The notes beneath the pieces were generated by a model. It saw only the letters and a list, made by a program, of their open reading frames with translations, did not search any database and was not told where the DNA came from. Below, piece by piece: positions 1 to 8,650 of a DNA stretch of 64,000 nt. Source of the stretch: Paraburkholderia haematera (GTDB lineage Bacteria; Pseudomonadota; Gammaproteobacteria; Burkholderiales; Burkholderiaceae); NCBI RefSeq assembly GCF_905220975.1, contig NZ_CAJNBK010000002.1:594033-658032 (forward strand). The letters are read 5' to 3'. Both the position numbers and the translations under genes were made by a program. Numbering within the stretch: position 1 is the stretch's first letter; each line of letters begins with the position of its first letter.

Positions 1-2
1 AG

Positions 3-734
3 ATTGCGCTGGTGACGGGCGCGAGCCGCGGTATTGGTGAGGAGATCGCCAAACTGCTCGCCGAGCAGGGTGCCCATGTGATCGTGTCAAGCCGCAAGGT
101 GGAAGATTGCGAGGCGGTGGTACGCGAGATCAAGGAAGCGGGCGGGAGCGCTGAAGCGCAACCGTGCCATGTCGGGCGTGTCGAGGACATTCTCGCGATC
201 TTCCAGCATATTCGCGCACGGCACGGGCGTCTCGACATCCTCGTCAATAACGCGGCGACCAATCCGTATTTTGGCCACATTCTCGATACCGATATCTCGT
301 CCTTCGAAAAGACCGTGGAAGTCAACTTGCGCGGTTACTTCTTCATGTCCGTGGAGGCGGGCAAGTTGATGCGGGAGCACGGCGGCGGTGCGATCGTCAA
401 CACGGCTTCGGTCAACGCCTTGCAGCCTGGTGACAAGCAGGGCATCTACTCGATCACCAAAGCCGCCGTTGTCAACATGACGCGGGCATTTGCGAAGGAG
501 TGCGGGCCGTTGGGGATTCGAGTGAATGCGCTGCTCCCCGGTTTGACTAAAACCCGATTCGCCGGGGCGCTATTTAGCGACGAGGCCATCTACGAAAGCT
601 GGATGTCGAAAATCCCGCTGCGGCGCCACGCGGAACCTCGTGAGATGGCGGGCACCGTGCTTTATCTGGTGTCCGATGCTGCAAGCTACACCAATGGTGA
701 GTGCATCGTCGTCGACGGTGGACTGACGATCTAG
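3..734 (+). CDS. SDR family oxidoreductase, 5' end outside the window
   Basis: This is the C-terminal part of a short-chain dehydrogenase/reductase. It is open from the left edge, so the true start lies upstream; only one to a few dozen residues should be missing because the TGxxxGIG nucleotide-binding loop is at the very beginning. Also visible are the NNAA motif, the catalytic Ser in NTASVN, and the YSITK active-site Tyr/Lys pair about residues 149-153 of the visible part. It ends in VDGGLTI, typical of the family. The product is a cytoplasmic NAD(P)-dependent alcohol/ketone oxidoreductase. The acyl-CoA dehydrogenase 67 bases downstream on the same strand suggests a shared acyl-CoA or fatty-acid-like pathway. 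Substrate unknown. Confidence 0.92.
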   Translation: MALVTGASRGIGEEIAKLLAEQGAHVIVSSRKVEDCEAVVREIKEAGGSAEAQPCHVGRVEDILAIFQHIRARHGRLDILVNNAATNPYFGHILDTDISSFEKTVEVNLRGYFFMSVEAGKLMREHGGGAIVNTASVNALQPGDKQGIYSITKAAVVNMTRAFAKECGPLGIRVNALLPGLTKTRFAGALFSDEAIYESWMSKIPLRRHAEPREMAGTVLYLVSDAASYTNGECIVVDGGLTI

Positions 735-801
735 GCAAGTGGTCGAAGCGCGGTATTGACCGATGCTTCGACGACACCAATCACATTATGGAAGAGTGAA
801 A

Positions 802-2046
802 ATGGACTTTGCATATAGCCCGAAAGTCGAAGCGCTGTGCACACAGGTGCGTGCGTTCATGGACGCCCACATCGTTCCGCGCATCCAGCAATGGCACGAG
901 GAAGTGAGTGCGGGTCAATATCCGGTTTCCTTTATGGAGGACCTGAAGGAGAAGGCGCGTGAAGAGGGTCTCTGGAACCTGTTCCTGCCGCATCTGCGCG
1001 ATGACGAGCCCGGCACCCGCCTGACCAATCTCGAGTACGCGCCGCTGGCCGAAATTATGGGGCGGGTGTCGTGGGCATCGGAGGTGTTCAACTGCAATGC
1101 GCCGGACACGGGCAATATGGAACTGCTCCATATGTTCGCCACACCCGCTCAGCGCGAAGCGTGGCTCAAGCCTCTTCTCGACGGTAAGATCCGCTCGGCG
1201 TTTGCAATGACGGAGCCGGCGGTGGCTTCCTCGGACGCCACCAATATCACGACGTCGATTCGACGTGACGGCGACGACTATGTCATCGACGGCCGGAAGT
1301 GGTTCATCACGAATGCGGCTCACCCGAATTGCAAGCTCTTCATCGTCATGGGCAAAACGGATCCGGACGCGCCGAGCCACAGTCAGCAGAGCATGATTCT
1401 CGTGCCGCGCGATACACCCGGCGTCAAGGTGATCCGCAATATCACGGTGGTCAATCACGTGGCGCCGGAAGGTCATTGCGAGATCGAATTCAAAGGCGTG
1501 CGCGTACCCCGGTCGAATCTGCTCGGCGAAGAGGGCAGCGGCTTTACGCTCGCACAGGCGCGCCTTGGGCCAGGACGGATTCACCACTGCATGCGTTCGA
1601 TCGGCGCCGCGGAACTGGCGCTCGAGTTGATGGTGGAACGGGCCCAGGCACGCACGGCATTTGGAAAGACGCTGGCTAAGCAGGGGGTCATCGGCGAATG
1701 GATTGCGAAGTCGCGAATCGAAATCGATCAGGCGAGGCTATTCGTTCTCAAGGCCGCGTGGATGATTGACAACGTAGGCGCGAAGGAGGCGAAGAAAGAG
1801 GTCTCGATGATCAAGGCGCTCGTGCCGAATGTTCATACCGCTGTTTGCGAGCGGGCGATGCAGGTGTTTGGCGCGATGGGGTTGAGCCCTGACACGCCGT
1901 TGGCCGATAGCTGGACGTGGGGCCGTGCGTTGCGGTTCGCCGATGGCCCGGACGAAGTTCACCTGCAGAGCATTGCACGCATGGAAATCAAGGCGCGGCC
2001 CTATGAGCCGGGGCAGGATAGTCCCTACCTGACGGCCTCGGTGTAA
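802..2046 (+). CDS. acyl-CoA dehydrogenase family protein
   Basis: The 414-residue protein matches the FAD-dependent acyl-CoA dehydrogenase family, of normal length or slightly long. Seen: FAMTEP and DGRKWFITNA in the middle domain, the ARLGPGRIHHCMR helix, and the C-terminal four-helix domain with QVFGAMGLSPDTPLAD. It oxidises an acyl-CoA to the enoyl-CoA and passes electrons to ETF. The ATG at 802 is chosen over an in-frame ATG at 763 because GGAAGAG lies just upstream of 802 and MDFAYSPKV matches the usual N-terminus. It follows the SDR gene, so an operon is likely. The HHCMR region resembles enzymes for branched or unusual acyl-CoAs; the substrate is not decidable here. Confidence 0.93.
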   Translation: MDFAYSPKVEALCTQVRAFMDAHIVPRIQQWHEEVSAGQYPVSFMEDLKEKAREEGLWNLFLPHLRDDEPGTRLTNLEYAPLAEIMGRVSWASEVFNCNAPDTGNMELLHMFATPAQREAWLKPLLDGKIRSAFAMTEPAVASSDATNITTSIRRDGDDYVIDGRKWFITNAAHPNCKLFIVMGKTDPDAPSHSQQSMILVPRDTPGVKVIRNITVVNHVAPEGHCEIEFKGVRVPRSNLLGEEGSGFTLAQARLGPGRIHHCMRSIGAAELALELMVERAQARTAFGKTLAKQGVIGEWIAKSRIEIDQARLFVLKAAWMIDNVGAKEAKKEVSMIKALVPNVHTAVCERAMQVFGAMGLSPDTPLADSWTWGRALRFADGPDEVHLQSIARMEIKARPYEPGQDSPYLTASV

Positions 2047-2068
2047 GGCATAGCGCAGGTTTCGAAGC

Positions 2069-2266
2069 GTGAATGGGGGAGCGGCGACGCTCGATTTCGG
2101 CATTGCAGTGCTGGCGGACGAAATCGTCGCCGCCGGGCTGCTGTGTCGAGTGTTGGCGGACTGGCAGGCGCCACCCGTTCCGGTCTACGCCGTCACCGAG
2201 ACGCGATTGTTGCCGGCGAAGACGCAACGCTTCATTGAATTCTTGCGAGAGCATCTGGCGAAGTAA
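2069..2266 (+). pseudogene. remnant of a LysR-type regulator (C-terminus only)
   Basis: About 60 codons resemble the final part of a LysR effector-binding domain: GIAVLADEIVAAGLLCRVL, then a W-PPVPVYAV segment, then AKTQRFIEFLREHLAK. Families such as CrgA-like LysR proteins end this way (VL.DW..PP.PVYAVYP...AK.RAF.DFL...L). No helix-turn-helix or upstream domain precedes it; 22 bases upstream is the stop of the acyl-CoA dehydrogenase. It is therefore most likely a decayed fragment left by a deletion, not an expressed gene. The GTG at 2069 has no good ribosome-binding site. Confidence 0.7.
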
Positions 2267-2333
2267 CGCCTATCGCGAGGCACGATGCCTGACGATATCG
2301 CGTTGCGCGAATCACTCATTCACGTTTAAACAT

Positions 2334-2355
2334 CACTTCGGATTGTCCCGAAGTG
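2334..2355. promoter_or_regulatory. candidate LysR operator, CACTTCGG-N6-CCGAAGTG
   Basis: A perfect 8-bp inverted repeat with a 6-base spacer lies about 160 bases upstream of the ureohydrolase start. The same core, TTCGG-N6-CCGAA, recurs at 4442-4457 between the adjacent LysR gene and the binding-protein gene. LysR-type boxes are dyads of this size, so this is read as the recognition site of one of the two nearby LysR proteins; that assignment is inference. Confidence 0.55.
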
Positions 2356-2439
2356 TATTTCTTGATTCCCGCATTTTTCCGTTGAATTTATTTACCTAGA
2401 CTCCGTTTCAGATGCACCACTCGCTCCCGACAAAGGGCG

Positions 2440-2477
2440 TTGCTGCAGCAATGGAGACGGCGGCGCCTTGGCGCCGC
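2440..2477 (+). promoter_or_regulatory. palindrome and hairpin in the ureohydrolase leader
   Basis: A 12-bp perfect palindrome (TTGCTGCAGCAA, 2440-2451) is followed by an 8-bp GC-only inverted repeat, GCGGCGCC/GGCGCCGC with a two-base loop (2460-2477). This hairpin ends about 24 bases before the GGACGGAGG ribosome-binding site of the next gene. It has no T tract, so it is not a plain terminator; it could be an operator plus an mRNA structure that affects expression. Confidence 0.35.
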
Positions 2478-2513
2478 ACTTATCTACACGAATAAATCAG
2501 GACGGAGGCATGC

Positions 2514-3491
2514 ATGTCTGAAAACAGCTACGAAACCGGTCGGCTCAATTTGCCGTTTGTGGGAATCTGCACGTTCGCGAAATCCCCCTTGTGTCTCGAC
2601 TGGGACAAGATCGACGCGGACGTCGCGGTCATGGGTGCGCCCTTCGACTGCGGCACCCAGTGGCGGGCCGGGGCACGCTTTGGTCCGCGTTCGATTCGCG
2701 ACGCGTCGACGCTGTTCTCGTTCGGCCACGGCGGCGCGTACGACTTCGAAGACGATGTTGTTTATCTGCCTACGAACGAAGTTCGTATCGTCGATATCGG
2801 CGATGCGGACATGGTGCATACCAACACGGAAAAGAGCCACGCGAACATCGAGTACGGCGTGCGCAAGATTCTGGCGGCCGGCGCGTTGCCGGTGGTGATG
2901 GGCGGCGATCACTCGATCAACATTCCGTGCATCAACGCGTTCGAAGGCCAGGAGCCGTTTCATATCGTCCACATCGACGCACACCTCGATTTCGTTGACG
3001 AGCGCCATGGTGTGCGGCACGGCCACGGCAATCCGCTGCGGCGCGCGGCAGAGAAAAGCGTGGTGACGGGCATGACGCAGATCGGCATTCGCAACGTGTC
3101 GTCGACGGCGCGCGAGGGTTACGCCCAGGCGCGCGAAATGGGCTCCGACATCATTTCGGTGCGCGATCTCCGGCGCCTCGGCATTCAGGGTGTGCTGGAC
3201 CGCATTCCGAAGGGCGTGCGCTATTACCTGACCATCGATATCGACGGTTTTGACCCCTCGATCGCCCCTGGCACGGGCACGCCGAGCCACGGCGGTCTGC
3301 TGTACTACGAAGGACTCGAACTGTTCGCGGGTCTGGCCGCGCAAGGCGACGTAATCGGCATCGACCTCGTTGAAGTCGCGCCCGATTACGACCATTCGGG
3401 ATCGACTTCGATTCTGGCGGCGCAATTGCTGCTGAACACCATCGGCCGTGTCATGCATCAACGCAAGGTCAAACGAAACCTTTCCCGCTAA
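2514..3491 (+). CDS. ureohydrolase of the agmatinase/guanidinobutyrase family
   Basis: The 325-residue protein has all the dinuclear-manganese motifs of the arginase/agmatinase superfamily: GGDHS (130-134), DAHLD (155-159) and DIDGFDP (242-248) followed by APGTGTPSHGG. It should hydrolyse a guanidino compound to urea plus an amine in the cytoplasm. It is clearly a different subgroup from the SpeB-like agmatinase at 27004-27975, with an ERHGVRHGHG loop after the second motif, so guanidinobutyrase, guanidinopropionase or a related activity is more likely than agmatinase. GGACGGAGG precedes the ATG at 2514. Neighbours are convergent LysR, an amino-acid binding protein, ALDH and an NCS1 permease. 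Its stop codon interleaves with that of the LysR gene. Confidence 0.9.
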   Translation: MSENSYETGRLNLPFVGICTFAKSPLCLDWDKIDADVAVMGAPFDCGTQWRAGARFGPRSIRDASTLFSFGHGGAYDFEDDVVYLPTNEVRIVDIGDADMVHTNTEKSHANIEYGVRKILAAGALPVVMGGDHSINIPCINAFEGQEPFHIVHIDAHLDFVDERHGVRHGHGNPLRRAAEKSVVTGMTQIGIRNVSSTAREGYAQAREMGSDIISVRDLRRLGIQGVLDRIPKGVRYYLTIDIDGFDPSIAPGTGTPSHGGLLYYEGLELFAGLAAQGDVIGIDLVEVAPDYDHSGSTSILAAQLLLNTIGRVMHQRKVKRNLSR

Positions 3492-4423
3492 TCCACGTGT
3501 TTCTTGCCGCCTCGCGTGGTGTGATTCAACTGCCTGGCTGCTGTGCGCAGCTGATTGCAAAAGGCCTGTACGACCCGTGCCGATTCCGCCCCCTTGCGCG
3601 TGATGATCTGAAAGTCCAGATGAGTCGCGTAGTGCTCGGGATCGATGCGGGTCAACAAACCGCTGTCCACCCACGGCCGGGCATAGTGCGGCGGCAGGAA
3701 GCCGATGTAGTTGCCCGATAGGATCAGCATGGCCCGGCCTTCAACGTTATCGACGGAGGCCGCGGCTTCCGGCATGCGCAGCAGCTTCAATTCCTGGCTG
3801 CCGAGATAGGCGCGGGCCGCCAGCCGCTGTTTGCTGAGCAGCGAAACCGGAACCCTGCCTTTCGCCCGTTCGTGTAACGGATGGGTCGACGCACAGTAGA
3901 GACCTTGTTCCTCACGATAGAGCGGCAGGTAATCGAGGCCAGGAATGCGCACGGGGAACGGCCCCACCGCAAGATGCAGGCGGCCGTCCAGCACGTGCTG
4001 CTCCATGCTGCCTGGTGTTTCGATCTGCACATGCAGGCGGACTTCCGGCGCCATCTGGCCGAACTCCCGAATCGCTATCGGCAGAGGCGAATACTGGTCG
4101 GTCAACGTCGCCTCGATCATGCCGAAACGCAACACACCGGAAAGCTGATTGCGCAGTGCGCCCGCTTCCATATGAAACGAGTCTACGGCGCCGAGCAGGC
4201 GTTGCGCGGCGGCGTGCAGATTCGCGCCTTCCTCGGTAAGCCGGAAACCGGCGCGTCCGCGTTCACATAGCCGCAGTCCGAGCCGCGTCTCCAGTTGCGA
4301 CATGTATTCGCTGATGCTCGATGCGCCGATGTTGAGAATGGGCTGGGCAGCCGCGAACCCGCCGCATCGCACGATGGTTTCGAAGATCCGCAATAGCTTG
4401 AGATCCGTGTCCTGAACTTGCAT
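3488..4423 (-). CDS. LysR-type transcriptional regulator
   Basis: The 311-residue protein has an N-terminal winged HTH (DLKLLRIFETIVRCGGFAAA, then SSISEYMSQLETRLGLRLCERG) and a LysR effector domain from about residue 95. It is a close paralogue of the regulator at 5806-6732, sharing LKLLR, RCGGF, LETRLGL and LCERGR.GFRLTE. It is divergent from the binding-protein gene at 4658; a TTCGG-N6-CCGAA dyad lies between them, and the same dyad occurs upstream of the ureohydrolase. It probably controls guanidino or amino-acid catabolism in response to a small-molecule inducer. Its stop overlaps the ureohydrolase stop. Confidence 0.93.
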   Translation of the reverse strand: MQVQDTDLKLLRIFETIVRCGGFAAAQPILNIGASSISEYMSQLETRLGLRLCERGRAGFRLTEEGANLHAAAQRLLGAVDSFHMEAGALRNQLSGVLRFGMIEATLTDQYSPLPIAIREFGQMAPEVRLHVQIETPGSMEQHVLDGRLHLAVGPFPVRIPGLDYLPLYREEQGLYCASTHPLHERAKGRVPVSLLSKQRLAARAYLGSQELKLLRMPEAAASVDNVEGRAMLILSGNYIGFLPPHYARPWVDSGLLTRIDPEHYATHLDFQIITRKGAESARVVQAFCNQLRTAARQLNHTTRGGKKHVD

Positions 4424-4441
4424 CGTGCCGCCTCGCGCTTA

Positions 4442-4457
4442 CTTCGGGAAATTCCGA
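4442..4457. promoter_or_regulatory. candidate LysR operator, TTCGG-N6-CCGAA
   Basis: TTCGGGAAATTCCGAA is a 5-bp dyad with a 6-base spacer. It sits 18 bases outside the start of the minus-strand LysR gene, where LysR proteins usually autoregulate and control the divergent gene. It repeats the core of the dyad at 2334-2355. Confidence 0.55.
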
Positions 4458-4657
4458 AATGTGTTTCATCAATGGTGCATTTTATTGGGGATTTTGGCTA
4501 CACAGAATTGCTGTCAACCCCACTGTCCGGACATTGGAAGAAGCGTCGCGGCGGGAGGGGCCATGCGATATTTTCTGTGCCCACACTGATAAGATTCGCC
4601 GCCTTCGGCAACGATACGACGGACCCGGTCCGGCACACCACACGAGGTGAGGAGAGC

Positions 4658-5803
4658 ATGATGAAGAAGTCATATGCAGGTGCAAGCGGGTTGATAGCGG
4701 TTGCTTTGGGCATGATCTCTCTGAGCGCGACGGCCGGCGATCAGGTCGTCAAGATCGGTTTGACGGGACCATTGACCGGCCCGCAGGCCGCCATCGGCAA
4801 GGACGACGAAAACGGGGTGAGAATGGCGATCGAGCGCCTGAATGCCGAGGGTCTCGTGATCGGCGGCCAGAAGACGCGCTTTGAACTGGTCTCACAGGAT
4901 GACGCCGCCGACCCGCGAACCGGCATGACGGTCGCACAAAACCTGGTGGACGCAAACGTCAAGGTTATTTTCGGGCCGTTCAACTCCGGCGTCGCGATTC
5001 CGATCTCGAACCTCGTGAACGTGTCGGGCATCGTGATGGCGACCGTCGCGTCGAACCCCTCGATCACGCAGCACGGCTATCCGTTCGTGTTTCGCATTTC
5101 CGCGAGCGATACGCAACTTGGCAGCCGGATGGGGGAGTTTGCAGCAAAGCAGCTCAAGGTCAAACGTATTGCGGTGATCGACGATCGCACTGCGTACGGG
5201 CAGGGCGTTGCCGACGAGTTCGTCAACGCGGCGAAAGCCAACGGCATCGAGATCGTCGATCGTGAATATACGACCGACAAGGCAACCGACTTCGTCTCGA
5301 TCCTCACGCACATCAAGGGTTCGAACGCCGAAGGGATTTTCTACGGCGGCTACTACGCTCAGGCCGGTGCGCTGCGCAAGCAGATGAAGCGCCTCGCGAT
5401 GAACGGCTACCTGCTGGGCGGCGACGCGATGTGCAATGCCGAACTGGCGAAACTTGGCGGCGACGCGGTCGACACGCGCGTGTATTGCCCGCAAGGCGGC
5501 CCCGTTCTCGATCAGACACCCGAAGGCCGCCAGTTCAAGGCGGACTACAAGCAACGCTTTCATACCGATCCGCTGACCTACAGCGCGGCCTTGTACGATG
5601 GCGTGAACATCGTCGCGCAAGCGATGACGAAGGCCAATTCGATCGAACCGGCGCAGTACCGCGCTGCGCTGGCCAACATCGATTCTCGGGGTGTTTCCGG
5701 CCACTACCGGTTCGACAAGAATCGCGATCTCACGGATTCCCCGATCACCATCTATACGTATCGAAACGGTGAGCCGACGCCGCTTGCGTCCGCGCAACCC
5801 TAG
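4658..5803 (+). CDS. branched-chain-amino-acid-type ABC transporter substrate-binding protein
   Basis: The 381-residue protein is a periplasmic binding protein of the LivJ/LivK fold. It has a signal peptide (MMKKSYAGASGLIAVALG, ending near ATAGD), then KIGLTGPLTGPQAAIGKDDENGVRMAIE and a Leu/Ile/Val-type receptor domain to the end. It captures an amino acid or related amine. AGGTGAGGAG precedes the ATG at 4658; the frame stays open upstream to 4418 but that part lacks any signal. No cognate permease or ATPase is adjacent, so it is an orphan receptor that must share membrane components encoded elsewhere. It ends two bases from the convergent LysR stop. Confidence 0.9.
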   Translation: MMKKSYAGASGLIAVALGMISLSATAGDQVVKIGLTGPLTGPQAAIGKDDENGVRMAIERLNAEGLVIGGQKTRFELVSQDDAADPRTGMTVAQNLVDANVKVIFGPFNSGVAIPISNLVNVSGIVMATVASNPSITQHGYPFVFRISASDTQLGSRMGEFAAKQLKVKRIAVIDDRTAYGQGVADEFVNAAKANGIEIVDREYTTDKATDFVSILTHIKGSNAEGIFYGGYYAQAGALRKQMKRLAMNGYLLGGDAMCNAELAKLGGDAVDTRVYCPQGGPVLDQTPEGRQFKADYKQRFHTDPLTYSAALYDGVNIVAQAMTKANSIEPAQYRAALANIDSRGVSGHYRFDKNRDLTDSPITIYTYRNGEPTPLASAQP

Positions 5804-5805
5804 GC

Positions 5806-6732
5806 CTACGCCGAGCGCGCGGTCTGCGCGACCCTACGGTAGCTTTCCATCAGGTCGACCATGAATACCTGAAGGATGGTTGGAGGTACCGCGGTCCGCC
5901 GTACGATCGCGCAGAATGGCCACTGCGAGCCGAACTGGTCCGGGCAGATCCGATGCATCTCGCCGCGCGCGGCCCATCGGGCAGCGTAGTGATCCGGTAA
6001 AAATCCGATATACGCGCCCGATAGAATGAGGATAGCCTGCGCCTCGATATTGTCGACGGTTGCTGCGGCTTTACTGACCTTGAGCATTTGAAGGTCGTGC
6101 TGCTGCAGATAGCCTCGCGCTACCACACGGCTGGACGCGATGGCCTGCTCGAGCGCGGTATCGTCGAGCGCGCTGCCGGCGAGCGGGTGGCTCTTTCCGC
6201 AATACAGGCCGTCCGGTTCGTAATAGAGATCGGTGTAGGTCAACCCCGGCACATGAAGCGGGAAATGCCCGACAGCGATATGCAGCCGGCCATCCAGCAC
6301 GCGCTCCTCCAACTCCGCAGGCGTGCCGACATAGACATCCAGATGCACGTCGTGCCCCCTCGACACGAACGCTTGCAGTGCCTGGGGCAGCGGTGAGGCC
6401 GAATCGGTAACCGTGTTGTCGATGATGCCGAGGTACAGCTTTCCCGAGATGTGCTTTTTTAGCGCATCGGTATCCACACAGAAGCTCTCTACCGCCACCT
6501 GCAGCCGCTGCGCCGCTTCGTAAGTCGCCACACCGTGTTCGGTCAGGCGAAATCCGCTCCGCCCGCGCTCGCAAAGCTTGAGCCCCAGGCGCGTTTCGAG
6601 CGTCGTCATCTGCTCGCTGATGGTCGACTGACTGACGTTCAAGGTCGCCTGGGCGGCTGAAAAACCACCGCACCGAACCACCGTCATGAACACCCTCAGT
6701 AGTTTGAGGTCCACGTCCTGCAGCTGGATCAC
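5806..6732 (-). CDS. LysR-type transcriptional regulator
   Basis: The 308-residue LysR protein has the HTH at residues 5-65 (DLKLLRVFMTVVRCGGFSAA, STISEQMTTLETRLGLKLCERG) and an effector domain after residue 95. It is a paralogue of the regulator at 3488-4423, so the pair arose by duplication. It is divergent from the aldehyde dehydrogenase gene at 7010, which is its likely target. The 277-base shared upstream region has a degenerate TTCG...CCGA element at 6760-6774 that resembles the operators at 2334 and 4442. Confidence 0.93.
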   Translation of the reverse strand: MIQLQDVDLKLLRVFMTVVRCGGFSAAQATLNVSQSTISEQMTTLETRLGLKLCERGRSGFRLTEHGVATYEAAQRLQVAVESFCVDTDALKKHISGKLYLGIIDNTVTDSASPLPQALQAFVSRGHDVHLDVYVGTPAELEERVLDGRLHIAVGHFPLHVPGLTYTDLYYEPDGLYCGKSHPLAGSALDDTALEQAIASSRVVARGYLQQHDLQMLKVSKAAATVDNIEAQAILILSGAYIGFLPDHYAARWAARGEMHRICPDQFGSQWPFCAIVRRTAVPPTILQVFMVDLMESYRRVAQTARSA

Positions 6733-7009
6733 CGTCGTCGCTCCTCTTGCACTGCTTGCTTCGATATTCCCGATATGAACATCTGATTCACGTGATTTTT
6801 ACCTCCGCGCATGTCGTCCATAGTCTCTCTAAACACCGCGCTGCCACAAGCCGCGTTTATATCGATGGACCCCCGATCGATTGTGAGCAATCGGCTCTCG
6901 CGGCAATCCCGCTAGGTCATTGCCAGACGTTGCGGAAGCAGGCGGACACACGTGCATGAAACTCGCCCATGAGAGGCCGGGTAGCACTCAATCTATAAGT
7001 CAGGAGACA

Positions 7010-8521
7010 ATGATGGACACCGTCGTACAACATTACCTGAAGAAGTTCGGCGTCAGCGAAGAGACGCAACGCTTTCTCGCCAAGCCGCAGAGCATGTTCA
7101 TTGGCGGCGCCTGGGTGCCGCAAGGCGAACGGGAATCTTGCGCGGTGATCGAGCCGTCCACCGCGGGCGTGATCACCCACATTCCCTTGGGCACGACCGC
7201 CGATCTGGATCGCGCGGTAGAGGCTGCCCGCAAGCAATTTGACGGTGGCGCGTGGCGCAGGCTCAAGCCTCTTGAACGCGAGCGGCTGATTCATCGGCTC
7301 GCCGATCTGATCGAAGCGAACGCAACGGAGTTGGCCGAGATCGAATCGATCGACGTAGGCAAGTCCGTCGCCATTGCGCGTGACGTCGATATTCAAGGCA
7401 CGATCGACACCTTCCGCTATTTTGCCGGTTGGGCGTCGAAGCTCCACGGCCGCACGGTTGAACCCTCCCTGCCGGGTGACTACGTTGCCTATACCCGCAA
7501 GGAACCCATTGGCGTGATCGGCGTCATCGTTCCATGGAACTTCCCGCTGCAAACCATGGCGTGGAAGGTGGCGGCGGCGCTCGCCACCGGTTGCACAACG
7601 GTGATCAAGCCCGCCGAACTCACCTCGCTGTCGACGCTTCGCTTCGCAGAGCTGGTGCAGGAGGCCGGGTTTCCGGACGGTGTCATCAACGTGATAACCG
7701 GGCGCGGGCGCGATATTGGCGCGGCCATGGCGGCTCATCCAGGTATCGACAAGATCACGTTCACGGGTTCCACCGAAGTGGGCCGCACGGTCGGGCACAC
7801 GGCTGTGGGCGGCTTCAAACGCCTCACGCTCGAACTGGGCGGAAAGTCTCCGGTGCTGGTGCTGGAGGACGCCGACATCGACGCAGCGGCCCAAGCGGTC
7901 GCCAACGGCATCTTCTTCAACTCCGGACAGGTTTGCGATGCGGGCACACGCGTGTACATCCAACGCGGCATTCATGACAAGTTTATTGGCGCGCTGATCG
8001 AACACACACGCAAGATGAAGATCGCGCCCGGGCTCGATCGGGATTGCTTCATCAGCCCGCTGGTGTCCGCGCTTCAGAAGGATCGCGTCACTTCCTATAT
8101 CGAAGCCGGCCGCCGCGAAGGCGCGGAAGTCGTGCACGGTGGCCATGAACTGGATCGGCCTGGCTATTTCGTCGAGCCAACCATCTTCGCGCACTGCCGC
8201 AGCGACATGAAGATCGTCCGGGAAGAAATCTTCGGGCCGGTACTGGTGACCGCTCCCTTCGACGACATAGGCGACGCGTTGTCGCTGGCGAACGACTCGC
8301 CGTACGGTCTCGCGGCCGCGATCTATTCCAACGACCTGAACCGCGTGCACAAGCTGATTCCTCAATTGCACGCAGGAACAGTCTATGTCAACGCGCATAG
8401 CACCATTGATCCGTCGATGCCATTCGGCGGATTCAAAGAGTCCGGCTTCGGCAAGGACCTCGGCCCGGAGCAACTTGATCATCTGATGGAAAGCAAGGCG
8501 GTCTGGATCACGCTGCACTGA
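7010..8521 (+). CDS. NAD(P)-dependent aldehyde dehydrogenase
   Basis: The 503-residue protein is a full-length ALDH: PWNFPLQTMAWKVAAALATG with the cofactor Lys/Glu motif VIKPAELT (199-206), FTGSTEVGRTV, general base Glu275 in LELGGK, nucleophile Cys309 in GQVCDAG, and EEIFGPVL with PFGGFKESGFGKDLG at the end. Such sequences are close to betaine aldehyde, gamma-aminobutyraldehyde and phenylacetaldehyde dehydrogenases. AGGAGACA precedes the ATG at 7010. It is followed by an NCS1 permease and a GMC alcohol dehydrogenase. A likely role is oxidising the aldehyde made by the GMC enzyme; the substrate is unproven. Confidence 0.93.
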   Translation: MMDTVVQHYLKKFGVSEETQRFLAKPQSMFIGGAWVPQGERESCAVIEPSTAGVITHIPLGTTADLDRAVEAARKQFDGGAWRRLKPLERERLIHRLADLIEANATELAEIESIDVGKSVAIARDVDIQGTIDTFRYFAGWASKLHGRTVEPSLPGDYVAYTRKEPIGVIGVIVPWNFPLQTMAWKVAAALATGCTTVIKPAELTSLSTLRFAELVQEAGFPDGVINVITGRGRDIGAAMAAHPGIDKITFTGSTEVGRTVGHTAVGGFKRLTLELGGKSPVLVLEDADIDAAAQAVANGIFFNSGQVCDAGTRVYIQRGIHDKFIGALIEHTRKMKIAPGLDRDCFISPLVSALQKDRVTSYIEAGRREGAEVVHGGHELDRPGYFVEPTIFAHCRSDMKIVREEIFGPVLVTAPFDDIGDALSLANDSPYGLAAAIYSNDLNRVHKLIPQLHAGTVYVNAHSTIDPSMPFGGFKESGFGKDLGPEQLDHLMESKAVWITLH

Positions 8522-8650
8522 AGCGCAATTGTGCCGCTGACGCCCTGAGACTTACGCGAGCCGAGCGCCGCGTGACGAGCGGGTGTCGCGGCCGGCATGC
8601 ATGGCGAATCCATCTCTATTCCATCAACCTCTCAATACAGCCAGGGGTAC

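Noticed and set aside
2468..2513. Guanidine riboswitch upstream of the ureohydrolase
   Set aside because: The leader has a simple GC hairpin but not the conserved ACGR loops or other elements of the known guanidine riboswitch classes.
6917..8518. 533-codon open frame antisense to the aldehyde dehydrogenase
   Set aside because: It mirrors the ALDH gene exactly and lacks any recognisable motif.
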